This document shows positions 26,696 to 38,500 of a stretch of 48,289 bases of DNA, piece after piece (position 1 is the stretch's first letter; the number at the start of each line of letters is the position of its first letter). Below the pieces are notes generated by a model that worked only from the letters and a program-made list of their open reading frames with translations, was not told where the DNA came from and did not search any database. Position numbers and translations under genes: made by a program. This DNA comes from Defluviitaleaceae bacterium (GTDB taxonomy: Bacteria; Bacillota; Clostridia; Lachnospirales; WQUN01): contig WRBD01000019.1 in assembly GCA_009779835.1 (NCBI GenBank), positions 1 through 48,289 of the forward strand, read 5' to 3'.

Positions 26696-26722
26696 ATAGG
26701 GCTGGCATCTCGCCAGCCCTAT
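26696..26722. terminator. GC-rich hairpin after the phosphatase gene
   Basis: Perfect 11-bp stem ATAGGGCTGGC / GCCAGCCCTAT with loop ATCTC. There is no T tract on either side, so it may be a weak terminator or an mRNA-stabilising hairpin. Confidence 0.55.
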
Positions 26723-26773
26723 CCTCTACTACAATTAGACTAACGTATGCTTTCAAAACGAGGGGGATGTACA

Positions 26774-29659
26774 ATGGGCACACCGAATGACTTTAATTTG
26801 GGCCTTATGATGGCGGTAATGCTTTTTATAGTAAGTGCAGGGTATATTTTGCTTATTTTCTTAACGTTTACCAGTGAACGAAAAACGAAAATGCGTCAAA
26901 GTTACATACTTGTAGGTTTTTTATTATGGCTTAACGGCTTCTCTTACGCGTTAATGACTTTAGCTGAGAATGAAACGCTGATTCGAATTTATTGGGCAAT
27001 CGGGTTTATTTCGCTTTGCTTGTTTTTCCCCGCGTGGCTTGTGTTTTTATCAACCATTCTTAAAACCAAATACAAATATACCAAAATTGTATTAAGAACG
27101 GCGTTTTGCCTAACAACGGCTTTTGCTTTAATCGGCATTTTTTTTGGCGGTTCGAGTATCACGCAAACGGGATTTGGCAATCAATTTTCTTATCAGGGAT
27201 GTTGGTTTTTTAAAGTTTTATTTTTTTATCTGGCAACCTTTTTGGTTATCATGTTGTTCGGGCATATAAAATGGTATCTGCAAACAGAATTAAAGGGTTA
27301 TCGAAATCATATCTTATTAATTAATATACAAACCGTTTCTGTAGCTATTATTGCTTTCTCAACAGATTTCATTATACCAACATTTACGGAGATGACCATT
27401 ACTCCGCTGTCATCAGCCGCGGCATTGGTTGTTGCCGTACAGGTATATGCTTCAAGAAAAAAATATAAAACCTTCGGAATTACCACATCAAGCATTGCGG
27501 ATTATATTTTTACATCGGTTGAAATACCGATTTATGTACTGGATCACAAAAATAAAATTGTTGCCGAAAACAGTGCCGCTGTTGATTTTATGGGTGGCAG
27601 TATTGTTGAAAGCAATATTGCCGACTATATACTTATGGATGACAAAACGCTTTGCGACCAATTTTTAAGCCAAAATATCACAAATGAAACAATAACGGTA
27701 GAAACACCTGCCGGAACCAGAATTTGCAATATGGTGCTAACTGTGGAGCATGATAAATACAACGACGCGATTTGCAAAATTGCTATATTAAGAGATATTA
27801 CAGCCGAGAGACAAGCGCAGGAATTCGAAAAGGCCCGGGATGCGGCGCGGGCTGCAAACCAAGCAAAGAGCGATTTTTTAGCAAGCATGAGTCACGAAAT
27901 ACGCACACCGATGAACGCAATAATGGGCATAACCGAAATCCTGTTACAAAGCGAGCATCCCAAAGAAACTGAGGAAGGGCTAATTAAGGTATTTAATTCA
28001 AGCAATCTCCTTCTTGGTATCATCAACGATATATTGGATTTTTCCAAAATAGAAGCAGGCAAAATGGATATTTTACCTGCCTCGTATAAAACCGCAAGCT
28101 TGATACATGACTCCGCACACTTGAATATGGGCAAGGCTAATGAAAAATCAATCAGATTCGAGCTTGAAATTGATAAAGATATGCCCGCGAATTTAATTGG
28201 CGACGAGCTTCGCATTAAACAACTTTTAAACAATTTGCTCTCAAATGCATTTAAGTATACGGATATTGGCACAGTTACGTTGTCTGCAAAATACGAAGAT
28301 GCGTTACTTATATTGCGTGTGGAAGATACCGGACTTGGTATGTCTAAAGAACAGTTAAGCACTTTGTTTTCCGAATATTCACGCTTCCATGAAGAAACCA
28401 GCTCTGAAGAGGGTACGGGCTTGGGCTTGGCGATTACACAAAACTTGGTACGTTTGATGGACGGTGAAATCCTTGTAGAGAGCGAGCCGGGAGTGGGTTC
28501 CGTGTTTACCATAAAAGTGCCGCAACCGACAGCAGACGATGAAGTGTTGGGCGAAGAATTGGCAGAAAGCTTACGACGGTTTAGAATGGAAGATATCAAA
28601 GGCAGAGAGCGTAGGCATGTCGTGCGTGACATTATGTCATACGGACGCGTTTTGATTGTGGATGATATGGAGCCTAACCTATACGTTGCGGAGGGACTTA
28701 TTAAGCCTTACAAAATTCAAACTGAAACCGCAATGAGAGGTCTTGATGCGATTAAAAAAATCAAAGAAGGCAATGTATATGACCTTATATTTATGGATCA
28801 CATGATGCCGGGAATGGATGGTATAGAAACCACAAAACAACTGCGCGAATTGGGATATAACGGCCCTATCGTCGCATTGACGGCAAACGCATTAAAAGGG
28901 CAAGCCGATATATTTATGCAAAATGGCTTTAATGATTTTATTTCCAAACCGATTGATATACGCCAACTGGATATTGTTTTAAATAAATTTGTGCGTGTCA
29001 AAGAAGGAACCAAAACAATTGAAACTGCTCCTATACAAACTGAAATGCCTCCTATAATCGCGATGCTTAAAAAAATAGACGGCTTTAACGTAGATGATGC
29101 CCTTACCACAATGGGCGGGCAATATGATGTATACGAAAGCACCGTAAGGCTAACTGCCCGCTTGTTGCCAAGTACTATAGAAAAAATAGATAAATATTTA
29201 GCAGAAGATGACATTGCACGTTTTACAACAGAAGTTCACGGACTAAGAGGCGTATTTAATAATATTGGAGCCACCACAATTGGCTCCGCGGCAGCACGAC
29301 TGGAAAATGCCGCGCTCGACGGCCAAAAAGATTTTTGCTGCGAAAATTATCCGCCCTTCAAAGAAATGCTGACAATTTTCTTAAATCAATATAATGAAGT
29401 AATTAGTTCCGGTTCCATTAATGAAAAAGAAAAAATCGAAAAAGATGTCTTACAAGAGGCATTAAAAACCGCAAAAACCGCTGTCGAAGATTATGACGCA
29501 ATGCAAGCTCTTGGAATTCTTAAACCGCTTACAAATTATTCATACAACGATGATATAGATAAGTTTCTCGAAAAAGCTGTTTTCTACCTTGAGGAATTCA
29601 AGTTCCAAGAAGCCGTAGAAAATATTAGCATCGCAGAAAAAGCCCTGGGAGATGTATAA
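26774..29659 (+). CDS. Membrane hybrid histidine kinase, 7TM-PAS-HisKA-HATPase-REC-HPt
   Basis: 961 residues. About seven hydrophobic helices (about 10-225) resemble the histidine-kinase N-terminal 7TM sensor region; then a PAS domain (about 245-350), HisKA with FLASMSHEIRTPMNAIMG (H374), HATPase_c (NNLLSNAFKYT, DTGLGMS, GTGLGLAIT), receiver (D675 in FMDHMMPGMDG), HPt (H822 in VHGLRGV) and a helical tail shared with other HPt proteins in the window. ATG 26774 with GAGGGGG 7 nt upstream is chosen over the ATG at 26747, which lies before that site. Its kinase core is close to those at 4420 and 33298, but those two are soluble. Ligand unknown. Confidence 0.9.
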   Translation: MGTPNDFNLGLMMAVMLFIVSAGYILLIFLTFTSERKTKMRQSYILVGFLLWLNGFSYALMTLAENETLIRIYWAIGFISLCLFFPAWLVFLSTILKTKYKYTKIVLRTAFCLTTAFALIGIFFGGSSITQTGFGNQFSYQGCWFFKVLFFYLATFLVIMLFGHIKWYLQTELKGYRNHILLINIQTVSVAIIAFSTDFIIPTFTEMTITPLSSAAALVVAVQVYASRKKYKTFGITTSSIADYIFTSVEIPIYVLDHKNKIVAENSAAVDFMGGSIVESNIADYILMDDKTLCDQFLSQNITNETITVETPAGTRICNMVLTVEHDKYNDAICKIAILRDITAERQAQEFEKARDAARAANQAKSDFLASMSHEIRTPMNAIMGITEILLQSEHPKETEEGLIKVFNSSNLLLGIINDILDFSKIEAGKMDILPASYKTASLIHDSAHLNMGKANEKSIRFELEIDKDMPANLIGDELRIKQLLNNLLSNAFKYTDIGTVTLSAKYEDALLILRVEDTGLGMSKEQLSTLFSEYSRFHEETSSEEGTGLGLAITQNLVRLMDGEILVESEPGVGSVFTIKVPQPTADDEVLGEELAESLRRFRMEDIKGRERRHVVRDIMSYGRVLIVDDMEPNLYVAEGLIKPYKIQTETAMRGLDAIKKIKEGNVYDLIFMDHMMPGMDGIETTKQLRELGYNGPIVALTANALKGQADIFMQNGFNDFISKPIDIRQLDIVLNKFVRVKEGTKTIETAPIQTEMPPIIAMLKKIDGFNVDDALTTMGGQYDVYESTVRLTARLLPSTIEKIDKYLAEDDIARFTTEVHGLRGVFNNIGATTIGSAAARLENAALDGQKDFCCENYPPFKEMLTIFLNQYNEVISSGSINEKEKIEKDVLQEALKTAKTAVEDYDAMQALGILKPLTNYSYNDDIDKFLEKAVFYLEEFKFQEAVENISIAEKALGDV

Positions 29660-29666
29660 ACAACAA

Positions 29667-29697
29667 AAAGGGGCGGTTCACTATGAACCGCCCCTTT
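29667..29697. terminator. Bidirectional terminator between convergent operons
   Basis: Perfect 13-bp stem AAAGGGGCGGTTC / GAACCGCCCCTTT with a 5-nt loop. The minus strand has five T residues after the stem, so it should end both the 7TM kinase transcript and the opposing signalling operon. Confidence 0.92.
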
Positions 29698-29713
29698 AAT
29701 AATTATTCTCTAA

Positions 29714-30715
29714 TTACACCAAATACTTCGCGGCTTGCACTAACAGAGTTTCCGGGTACGAAGGCTTAACGATAAAATCGCAAATACCCAGTTCCATTGA
29801 TGTTTTTATGCGCTCTCTGGACGAATTTGAGGTAAAGAACATGATGGGCGTGGAAGAATATTTACCTTCCGCGCGGATTTTTTTGGTTAATTCAAAGCCG
29901 TCCATGACGGGCATTTCAACGTCCAAGATGAAAAGGTCAATTTGATGTTGCTGCATTATTTTCAGCGCATCGCTGCCGCTGGTGGCGGCAAGGACTTTAA
30001 AATATTTTGATAATACGGAGTTTACTATGTTTAATATCTCCGGTCTGTCGTCCACGGCAAGTATTTTTTTATTCATATTGCCTTTTTGGGTAACTTGACT
30101 CATGTATTCGTCGTGCTTTGAGTGTGCTATTTTGCTGGCTTTGTTGTAATCACACTCATTTAGTGCCGCGTACAGCAGCGACAATGCATTATCAAGAGCA
30201 ATCGCCATTTCGTCTTTGTTGCCTATGTTCATTTTTTGCATATCGGTAACCATTTTTTGCGCTTTACTATGCTCGCCCGTGTCGATAAGTTTACCGATTG
30301 CTGATAAATTTTGTGCGGTTGCGCCGTATTTTTCCGCAACAGAATGTTGGGCGGAGGGCTTGCTCTGTTGATTTTGAGCCTTTTGCATTTCAATTGAAAG
30401 AGAATAAAGGTTTGTTACATAAGGTTTTAATAATTTACGGCAATTATCCAAACCTGCGGAAGTACCGGCGGCATGTGAAAGCGCGTAGCCGTCTACTTCA
30501 AGCCGTTTCGCGTATACCGAGCGCACTTTATCCTGAACTTTTTGAAGTTGCGACCTAAACGCGGCTAAATCAGATTTCGCAAGGCAATCTTCCAATTTTC
30601 TTGCATCATCCTCAATTGTGTCGATAAAATTGTCAATGTCTTTAACAACAGATTCCGGAGCAGGATGAGGAACCATTAACTCTTTGATTCGATAAAAATA
30701 ACTCTCGTTGCCCAT
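29714..30715 (-). CDS. Response regulator with novel N-terminal helical region and C-terminal receiver
   Basis: 333 residues. The receiver is at the C terminus (about 216-333): ILAVDDRPE, D265 in LFILDVEMPVMDG, FFTSNSS and FIVKPS. The N-terminal 210 residues are helical and polar, with two blocks (about 25-115 and 130-205) that look like four-helix or HPt-type folds, but no HPt histidine motif is seen. A receiver placed after an unknown helical domain is unusual. Last gene of the minus-strand operon, 15 bp after the chemoreceptor; GAGGAGA lies upstream. Function unknown. Confidence 0.82.
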   Translation of the reverse strand: MGNESYFYRIKELMVPHPAPESVVKDIDNFIDTIEDDARKLEDCLAKSDLAAFRSQLQKVQDKVRSVYAKRLEVDGYALSHAAGTSAGLDNCRKLLKPYVTNLYSLSIEMQKAQNQQSKPSAQHSVAEKYGATAQNLSAIGKLIDTGEHSKAQKMVTDMQKMNIGNKDEMAIALDNALSLLYAALNECDYNKASKIAHSKHDEYMSQVTQKGNMNKKILAVDDRPEILNIVNSVLSKYFKVLAATSGSDALKIMQQHQIDLFILDVEMPVMDGFELTKKIRAEGKYSSTPIMFFTSNSSRERIKTSMELGICDFIVKPSYPETLLVQAAKYLV

Positions 30716-30730
30716 TCAAAATCATCTCCT

Positions 30731-33247
30731 CTACTTCGTTTTGAAGAATGAAATCATTTGCTTCAACATCTCTGCTTGGGAATTAAGTTCTTGAGACGTG
30801 GCGGCACTTTCTTCGCTTGTTGCGGTGTTGCTTTGAACCGTATCGGCAATTTGTGTGACACCGATATTGATTTGGCTAATTGAATCAGCTTGGTTTACGC
30901 TGGCTTCATAGATTTTATCAAGAACATTGGCGACATCAACCACATTATCTACAATATTGTGCAAGGTGTTGGCTGTGGCTTGTGCAGCTTTTGTGCCTTC
31001 GTTCACGCGCTCAATAGATTCAAGAATTAACTCGTTGGTATCTTTCGCGGCCTCACTGCTTCTGCCTGCTAAGTTGCGAACTTCTTCCGCAACAACTGCG
31101 AAGCCTTTTCCGTGTTCGCCGGCGCGTGCCGCTTCAACAGACGCGTTTAAAGCCAACAGATTCGTTTGGAACGCAATGTTTTCGATTGTTTTGATAATAT
31201 GACCGATTTTGTGTGAAGATTCCGAAATACTTTCCATCGACTTCATCAATTCGTTCATTTCGGAATTTCCAAGTTCTGCGTTGGCTTTAGATTCTTTCGC
31301 GAGATTCGCAGACCTTTGCGTATTATCGGCATTTTCTTTCGTTTGTTGATTTATCATGGCTATAGACGCTGTTAATTCCTGTATCGCGCTTGCCTGTTGC
31401 GTAGAACCTTGCGCAAGGTCGATTGCGGAAGAAGAAACCTGCGAACTACCCGCCATTACTTGGTCTGCCGCGCTTACGATTTCGCTCATTGTGTTGTTTA
31501 ACGCGTGAGCAATTGAGTTGATGGATTCGCGTATCTCTCTGAAATTGCCGATATAATCGCGGTTAATATCTTTGGTTAAATCGCCGTTTGCCATCGCGCT
31601 TAAAATGCCGGAAACTTCGGCAATATAAGACTCTGTATCCGTAAACGAACTGTTGATTGCGTCCATCATGCTGGCGAAGTCGCCTTCGTATTTGTTGGTT
31701 ACGCGGTACTTGAAGTTTGCTTTTTTCAGTTCATCCATCGCTTTCATCGCGTCTATAACAGGTTCACTTATTGCGTCCAATAGAACGTTTAAGTCATCCA
31801 GCAAATGCCGCCATTCGCCTTGGAATTTTTCCGAGTTGGCTTTTTTGTCCAAAGTACCTTCCCTAACATGTTTTGTAAGCAAAACTATTTCGGTGTTTAA
31901 GCCGTTAAACTGGTTCATAAGCGTTGTTAATTGTAAATTAAACGCGGCTTTTTTGCCCGGCAGCCATTTAAAGTTTGTGTGGAAATTACCGTCACCGATG
32001 TCTTTTATCGCGCCGAGTATAAGGTTTATTTCTTCGCCAAATGTAGCAACTAGTTTATTTAAGCCGTCAATCATTTCACGGTACGAACCTTGATACTTGC
32101 TTGCGTCGATTTGGAAATCCAAATCTCCTTCCGTGTTTATTTCGTGGTCAAGCTTAACTAAATCGCTTATAATTGATTTAATAGTGTCAACCAAATCATA
32201 AACGTCCAACGTTAAAGCACCTATTTCGTCACTGGAAATATTTCTTCTGTCTGTATTAAAGTTTAAGTTTCCGTGTGTAATATCGTTTACCACGCTAACC
32301 AGCCTATTTACAGGGTTAATAATTTTTGACGCTACAAACAGCAAAATGAATACGCCTAATAAAAGCCCTAAGAAACCGATACCCGCCACCAATAAAATTG
32401 TGTCGTTAATTTGTTTCATGGTTGTGGCGTTAGAAGTACCAAGAAAAAGCGCACCGTAAACTTCGCCGGTAGGGTTGAATATAGGCTTATAATACTGGCT
32501 GAAAAGTTCGCCGTTAATTACACCTCTGCCGTTATGAGACTCGCGCAGATTAAAAATTTTATTGTATGCTTCGTCTGGGATTGACAACGAACTTGTAATA
32601 CGGGCCCCATTATCTCCGGTAATAGTTGTAGCGGTTGCTTCTGTACCTATGAACACTGTGAAATCCGCGCCGAAACTTTCTTTCAGCGAATTTACCATTT
32701 CTTCGTTGTCGAAACGTATGCCCGCGATTACAAGCCCCATAAAGTTACCACCATCATCTTCAATAGGTGCGATTGTTCTTAATGAAAGTTTTATCATTTC
32801 AATTTCTTCATAATTTGTTACTGTCCACTTGGTATTTAAAGCATCGCGTATGCTTGGAATATACGCAATATTATCGCCGAAATTATTAAAGTCGTATGAA
32901 CGCATTATTACATTTCCGTTTTCGTCGGTAATAATGAAATAACTCATTCTGTGAGATTGAAGAATCGGTTCCAGTATAGATGACAGATAACCTCTGTCGC
33001 CGGCTTTAATCGCATTTATAACGCGCCCGTATTGGGCAACAGATTCTGCCGCGGTTTTTGTGTCGGCACCGCGCATGGTTAAATAATTTTCAACGGCATT
33101 TTTGGTTAAATCCAGCTTTTGGTCATACATTCTGACTGCGATGTCGTTCATTTGAATTGTCGAAACAATTATGGGTATAGCAACAAGCAAAATGAAAACT
33201 GCAAGCATTGGGATAACTAATTTACCTCTCAATTTTAATTTTGACAT
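30731..33247 (-). CDS. Methyl-accepting chemotaxis protein with Cache sensor and poly-HAMP linker
   Basis: 838 residues. TM1 (about 11-33), extracellular Cache-type domain (about 35-275), TM2 (about 280-305), HAMP, then several further HAMP-like units ([61 protein letters not shown]), and the signalling domain with the tip [20 protein letters not shown] near 690. Such receptors control a CheA kinase through CheW. There is no C-terminal CheR-binding pentapeptide. ATG 33247 follows AGGAGG; the upstream in-frame codons to 33265 are excluded. No cheA or cheW is in the window, although the gene lies in a histidine-kinase operon. Confidence 0.92.
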   Translation of the reverse strand: MSKLKLRGKLVIPMLAVFILLVAIPIIVSTIQMNDIAVRMYDQKLDLTKNAVENYLTMRGADTKTAAESVAQYGRVINAIKAGDRGYLSSILEPILQSHRMSYFIITDENGNVIMRSYDFNNFGDNIAYIPSIRDALNTKWTVTNYEEIEMIKLSLRTIAPIEDDGGNFMGLVIAGIRFDNEEMVNSLKESFGADFTVFIGTEATATTITGDNGARITSSLSIPDEAYNKIFNLRESHNGRGVINGELFSQYYKPIFNPTGEVYGALFLGTSNATTMKQINDTILLVAGIGFLGLLLGVFILLFVASKIINPVNRLVSVVNDITHGNLNFNTDRRNISSDEIGALTLDVYDLVDTIKSIISDLVKLDHEINTEGDLDFQIDASKYQGSYREMIDGLNKLVATFGEEINLILGAIKDIGDGNFHTNFKWLPGKKAAFNLQLTTLMNQFNGLNTEIVLLTKHVREGTLDKKANSEKFQGEWRHLLDDLNVLLDAISEPVIDAMKAMDELKKANFKYRVTNKYEGDFASMMDAINSSFTDTESYIAEVSGILSAMANGDLTKDINRDYIGNFREIRESINSIAHALNNTMSEIVSAADQVMAGSSQVSSSAIDLAQGSTQQASAIQELTASIAMINQQTKENADNTQRSANLAKESKANAELGNSEMNELMKSMESISESSHKIGHIIKTIENIAFQTNLLALNASVEAARAGEHGKGFAVVAEEVRNLAGRSSEAAKDTNELILESIERVNEGTKAAQATANTLHNIVDNVVDVANVLDKIYEASVNQADSISQINIGVTQIADTVQSNTATSEESAATSQELNSQAEMLKQMISFFKTK

Positions 33248-33297
33248 CTGTTTTTTCCTCCTCAATTATTATGTAGCACTTTGTCCGTTAAATTATA

Positions 33298-35499
33298 TCA
33301 CTTTGAAAGTCTTTCTACAATATCTGAATACTGCATTAATTGTGCTTTTTCACATAAAAATTCCACAAGCTCGTTGTCCGATTCGTAACAGTACTTATTT
33401 ATTTCCTGCATAACCTCGTCTACATCGTTTATTGAAAAACTGTTGCAAGCTTCAACAAGCCGCGATAACGCTTGATTATCCGGCTTATTTTTTTTCGGTT
33501 TTGAATCAGGGTCGTCAATTTCACGAAGTAAATTTCCAATATCACTGATTAATTTTTTCAAATCTTTTATAAAATATGAATTATTTTTTTCAATAAATTT
33601 CATATCATTATTTTCGGCTGCGGTTTCAAGTGCTTTTGCTTTGTCGCCGATTTCATTTGCGAAAATATAATAACTTGCACCTTTAATTCCATGTACGGAA
33701 ATCCTGTAATCATCAATGTCTTTTAAATTTTCCAGCGAGTCAAGCAGCGCACGGTTGCTTGATACATAATTTTGCAAGGTATTTATAAATACTTTGCTTC
33801 CGTATGTTTTTACTCCTTCGGTTGTGTTAATCCCGTCAATTTTTATGATGACATTATTTTCATCCTGTGTAATTTTTTCCTCTTGCGCGGCTTCAATTAC
33901 GTCCTGCGGTTGCTTGTCTCGGATTAATTCATTAAGAATTTTATCCAACTGATATATGTCAATAGGTTTTGCAATAAAAGAATCAAACCCGTTTTCAATA
34001 TACAAATTTGTATGCTCCGACGTTACATTCGCCGTGAGCGCGACAATCGGGTTTTTGTATCCCAGTGCGCGCAGACTTTTTGTTGCTTCCATGCCGTTCA
34101 TAACCGGCATCATGTAATCCATAAACACAATGTCATATACTTTTCCCGCTTTTATTTTTTCGATAGCTTCAGGTCCGCTGATTGCGGTATCAATTTGTAA
34201 TTTATAAAGTTTCATCAGTTCCGTTGCCACATATATATTCATTTTTATATCGTCAACGATAAGAACGCTCCCGTAGGGCATACTGTAACGCACAAGTTGA
34301 TTTGATTTTTTACGACGCATAATATTTTGGCGGAACTTCCGCAGATTTTCCACAGTTTCCTTACCGATTACTTCTGAACCTGAAACAACCTGCGGCAATT
34401 TTATCGAAAAAACAGAACCTTCACCCGGCTTGCTTTCTACTTTAATTTCGCCGTCCATAAGCATTATTAAATTTTGCGTAATCGCCAGCCCAAGCCCCGT
34501 ACCCTCTATGGCACGGTTTGATTCGTTGCCCAGCCGGTTATATTTTGTAAATAATATTTGAAGTTGCTTTTCTGTCATTCCCTCGCCTGTATCTCTTACG
34601 TTTATTTCAAGTAAAGTTTTATTGTCAAGTGCAGTTTTTACAGCAACGGTAAGCGTTACAATCCCCTCGTTTGTATACTTAAACGCATTGGAAAGCAAAT
34701 TATTTAAAACCTGTTTAATGCGAAGCTCGTCCCCAACCAATACAGACGGAATATTTTCATCAATATCTAATTCCAATTCAATTGGTTTGTTTTCAATCCT
34801 CATTAAATTCATTTGAATGGAATCGTTAATTAAATCAGCAATCCTATATTCCAACGGTATAATTTTTAATTCACGCGCTTCGATTTTTGAAAAATCTAAA
34901 ATATCGTTGATAATTCCCAGCAACAAATTAGACGACGCAAAAACTTTATCTAACCCTTCTCCTATATCTTCAGGAAGCCGGTCATTCAGCATCATAAGTT
35001 CCGTAACGCCTATAATCGCGTTCATAGGCGTGCGAATCTCATGACTCATATTAGCAAGAAATTCAGATTTTGCACGGCTTGCCGCTTTTGCATTTTCCAA
35101 CGATGCTTCCAATTCGCGTTTCAAATTTATTATTTCAACTTGATTTTGAACCCTGTGTTTAACAACTTCCGTGGAAAAAGGCTTTGTTATGTAATCCACC
35201 GCGCCCAGTTTTAGCCCTTTTTCCTCGTTTCCGACATCATTAAGACCCGTTACAAAAAGCACGGGAATATCCTTCGTTTTTTCACAATTTTTTAAAACAG
35301 AAATTACTTCGTATCCATCCATGTCGGGCATAACAACATCAAGCAAAATAATATCGGGCAAAAGTTTTATCGCTGTTTCAATCCCATCTTGACCGTCCGT
35401 TGATACATAAACGTCATAATCCGAGTTCAAAATATGAGAAAGAGCCATAATATTGATATCACTGTCGTCAACCACAAGAACGCTGTTTTTTTTCTTCAT
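33298..35499 (-). CDS. Soluble hybrid histidine kinase, REC-HisKA-HATPase-REC-HPt
   Basis: 733 residues without membrane segments. Receiver (D54 in IILLDVVMPDMDG), HisKA (H153 in FLANMSHEIRTPMNAIIG), HATPase_c (NNLLSNAFKYT, DTGEGMT, GTGLGLAIT), receiver (D461 in FMDYMMPVMNG), HPt (H603 in VHGIKGAS) and a helical tail. Paralogue of the kinase at 4420-7173, which has an extra HPt. Transcribed 39 bp after the giant sensor, whose output could be relayed to its N-terminal receiver. A GAAAGGA site lies before the ATG. Confidence 0.91.
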   Translation of the reverse strand: MKKKNSVLVVDDSDINIMALSHILNSDYDVYVSTDGQDGIETAIKLLPDIILLDVVMPDMDGYEVISVLKNCEKTKDIPVLFVTGLNDVGNEEKGLKLGAVDYITKPFSTEVVKHRVQNQVEIINLKRELEASLENAKAASRAKSEFLANMSHEIRTPMNAIIGVTELMMLNDRLPEDIGEGLDKVFASSNLLLGIINDILDFSKIEARELKIIPLEYRIADLINDSIQMNLMRIENKPIELELDIDENIPSVLVGDELRIKQVLNNLLSNAFKYTNEGIVTLTVAVKTALDNKTLLEINVRDTGEGMTEKQLQILFTKYNRLGNESNRAIEGTGLGLAITQNLIMLMDGEIKVESKPGEGSVFSIKLPQVVSGSEVIGKETVENLRKFRQNIMRRKKSNQLVRYSMPYGSVLIVDDIKMNIYVATELMKLYKLQIDTAISGPEAIEKIKAGKVYDIVFMDYMMPVMNGMEATKSLRALGYKNPIVALTANVTSEHTNLYIENGFDSFIAKPIDIYQLDKILNELIRDKQPQDVIEAAQEEKITQDENNVIIKIDGINTTEGVKTYGSKVFINTLQNYVSSNRALLDSLENLKDIDDYRISVHGIKGASYYIFANEIGDKAKALETAAENNDMKFIEKNNSYFIKDLKKLISDIGNLLREIDDPDSKPKKNKPDNQALSRLVEACNSFSINDVDEVMQEINKYCYESDNELVEFLCEKAQLMQYSDIVERLSK

Positions 35500-35538
35500 G
35501 CTTTTACGTCCTTTCTCATATCCGGGGAGAGGGGTTGG

Positions 35539-38500
35539 CTAATTGCCGGTCAGCTCTTCAAGGGCCTCTGCCGCAAGCCGGAATCTGTATCTTTCTATAT
35601 AATGCACAAGAGTTTCCGTACCGGGTACTGCGCGTAATTCCGGTAAAAGGGATAGGCAATCGGCACTTCTGTTTTCCAGCAATATTTTGAGTAAGGAAAA
35701 CAATTTTTGGGTTTTTTCCGAATCTGCGGAAATTACTGGTGCGTTATTTTCTTGGGGCGGCTCGTCGGCTTCGTTTATAAGCGGCATTAATTCCGCAAGG
35801 AGAGATGTTAGTTTGCTTTCAAGGAGAGTCATGAGAGTCTTTGGTATGGGAAGAAGTTCGTTTTTAAGCAGGCTTTCGATTTCTGCCGCGACTTCCTGCA
35901 AGTCTGTTATACCAAGATATCCCGCGTTACTTTTTAAATTGTGCATTAAACGGTGTGCGATTGTTATATTGTTAGCGGCAAGTGCTTCTTTGATTTCGGA
36001 GAGCAGGTTTTTGTTGTTGGTTATGAAGCTTATTTGAAGTTTTTTATAAAGTTCATCTTCAAAGGACTCATTTTTATTTATGCGGTTGTCGCCATTGAAA
36101 GGTTTTAAATATTTCAGCAATATGCGCCAAAGTTCCTGCGTGGTGAAAGGCTTACCGAGACAATCCAGCATTCCGTTCTTTTTGTAAGTTTCCGTCTCGC
36201 TAACCATTACGTTGGCGGTTAAAGCAACAATGGGGATTCCCGTGTTAAGCGCGGCTATCTTCGACGCGGCTTCGTTGCCATCCATAACGGGCATAAATAT
36301 ATCCATGAAAATTAAATCGAAAGGTCTTTCGCCTCTTTCCATGCGCTCTTTGACAATTTCGTAACCGATTTTTCCGTTGTTCGCAACAACCGTTCGTATT
36401 CCTACATTTGCAAGATGGTCGCAAATAACCTCCTGATTCATGTGATTATCGTCGCAAACCAAAACCAACGAGTTGAAAGTCGGTTTTTCGATGGTTGATA
36501 AGTCCGTGCGAAAACTTTTGCTTTCGGGGGCGTCTATGGTTGCAAACATAATTTCAAAACTAAACCGGCTACCGATACCAAGTGCGCTTTCCACTTTCAG
36601 TTCGCTATCCATTAATTCCGCAATATTTTTGGTTATTGTAAGACCAAGCCCTGTGCCGCCGTAACTGCGTGTTGTGCTGGAATCCGCCTGCGTAAACGGT
36701 TCAAATATCCTTTTTACTTGCTCGGAAGTCATGCCTATGCCCGAATCCTTTACTTCAAAATACACCGACGCAACGTCTTCTACATTTTTCACCGGTTTTA
36801 CCAAGCACGAAAGCTTAATAACACCTTCGTCTGTAAATTTTATTGCGTTGGACAAAAGATTTGAAAGCGCTTGATAAATTCTGAGCGGGTCGCCCAAGAA
36901 TCTTTTGCCGGGAAGAGTTTCAACGTACAAACTAAGGTCAAGCCCTTTTTCATTAACAAGTGGCAGAGCGACAGATTGACAGCGCGAAACTACCTCCTGC
37001 AAGTCGAATGGAATTTCTTCCAGTTCCAGTTTGCCGGATTCTATTTTCGAAATATCTAATATATTGTTTATTATATTAAGAAGCCATTTAGTACCATCCG
37101 TTATTTTTCGCAGATAATCTTTCACCTGCGGCGTAATAGCAATTTCAAGCGCGAGTTCCGCAAATCCTAAAATACTGTTCATAGGCGTGCGGATTTCGTG
37201 GCTCATAACGGCTAAGAAATTTGACTTTGCGCGGCTCGCGCTTTCGGCTTCTTCAAGTTGCCAGCGTTCGGTTACATCGGAAACATATCCTTCAACTAAA
37301 TATGGCGTACCATCGGGGTTTCTTTCTAAAACGCTGGCGCGTTCCCATACCCATTTTATTTCACCGCTCGGCATAAGAAGACGGTAGATATTGTCATACA
37401 TTAAACCCGCGGTAATGGACGCTTCACATTTTTCAACCGTGTTGTTATCGTCATCGGGATGTATCAAGGCTACCAGCATATTTTTTATTCCGATTATTTC
37501 ATTGGGCGCGTATCCCAAAAGTTTTTTGCTGCCCGCGCTTACATAAACCATCGGATATTCAGGATGTTTATATATGCACTGGTAAACCATTCCGGGTACG
37601 TTATTAATAATGGCTTCCATGCGGGTTGCTGTGCGTCTTTGTTTTTCTTCCGCTTGTATGGATTTTTCAGTCGCATCCACTAATTGCAATGAAGTATCCC
37701 GAACATATAATTCTTTTTCGTAACGCGTCATTGCACTGGCGAACAAAAGATTGCCAGCGTGCAATATAGAAATTTCTGTGTCTGAAAATTTACGTTCTTT
37801 TTTCCAATCGTCAAAACCGACAAAGCCCCAAAACCGGTCTTGCATAAACACAGGAACAACCAAAATTGATACAACATTAAGCGGTGATAAAAAATTTTGT
37901 GACTCTTCGGGCATATCACGCATTAAACCGTTTATACATTCCCCTTTTGATAAAATATCATACCAGCCCGGGAAAACTTCTTCGTAACGGTACATATCAT
38001 CCGAAGCAAAGACGGTTTTTGCTTCAGCCCATTCATATAACTGCGAACAATAAAGCTGTTCGTCTTTAATATGATTTTTCCACATATATACGCAGTCCAC
38101 TTTTACCGCTTTTGCCATTAACTCCATGCTTCTTATTATTGATTCGTTGAACGATTCGACTTCGGCGTTAAGTAAAATAGTGGCTATGCTGTTTACCGCT
38201 TGCAGTAATTTATCACGGTATTCTATACGCTGCATCATTTGATTCTGCTCGCGCAAATCGCGTGTGTATCCTGCTACGATATAGTCGTCCATGTATCCGA
38301 TTCGCGCCAGAATAACATATGCAGGTATCATTGTTTCTCCGTCGGGCATTTGATGCATCCAATCGAAAGAGACATATCCCTCTTCAAATGCTTGGTTAGC
38401 AAGTCTTATGGCTTTGGCGTCAGAGCGCTCTCCGCAAGGCTGATATTCCGGTGAACACTCTTGAATAAACCGTTCTGTGTATTCTTTTTTATCTTTGAAT

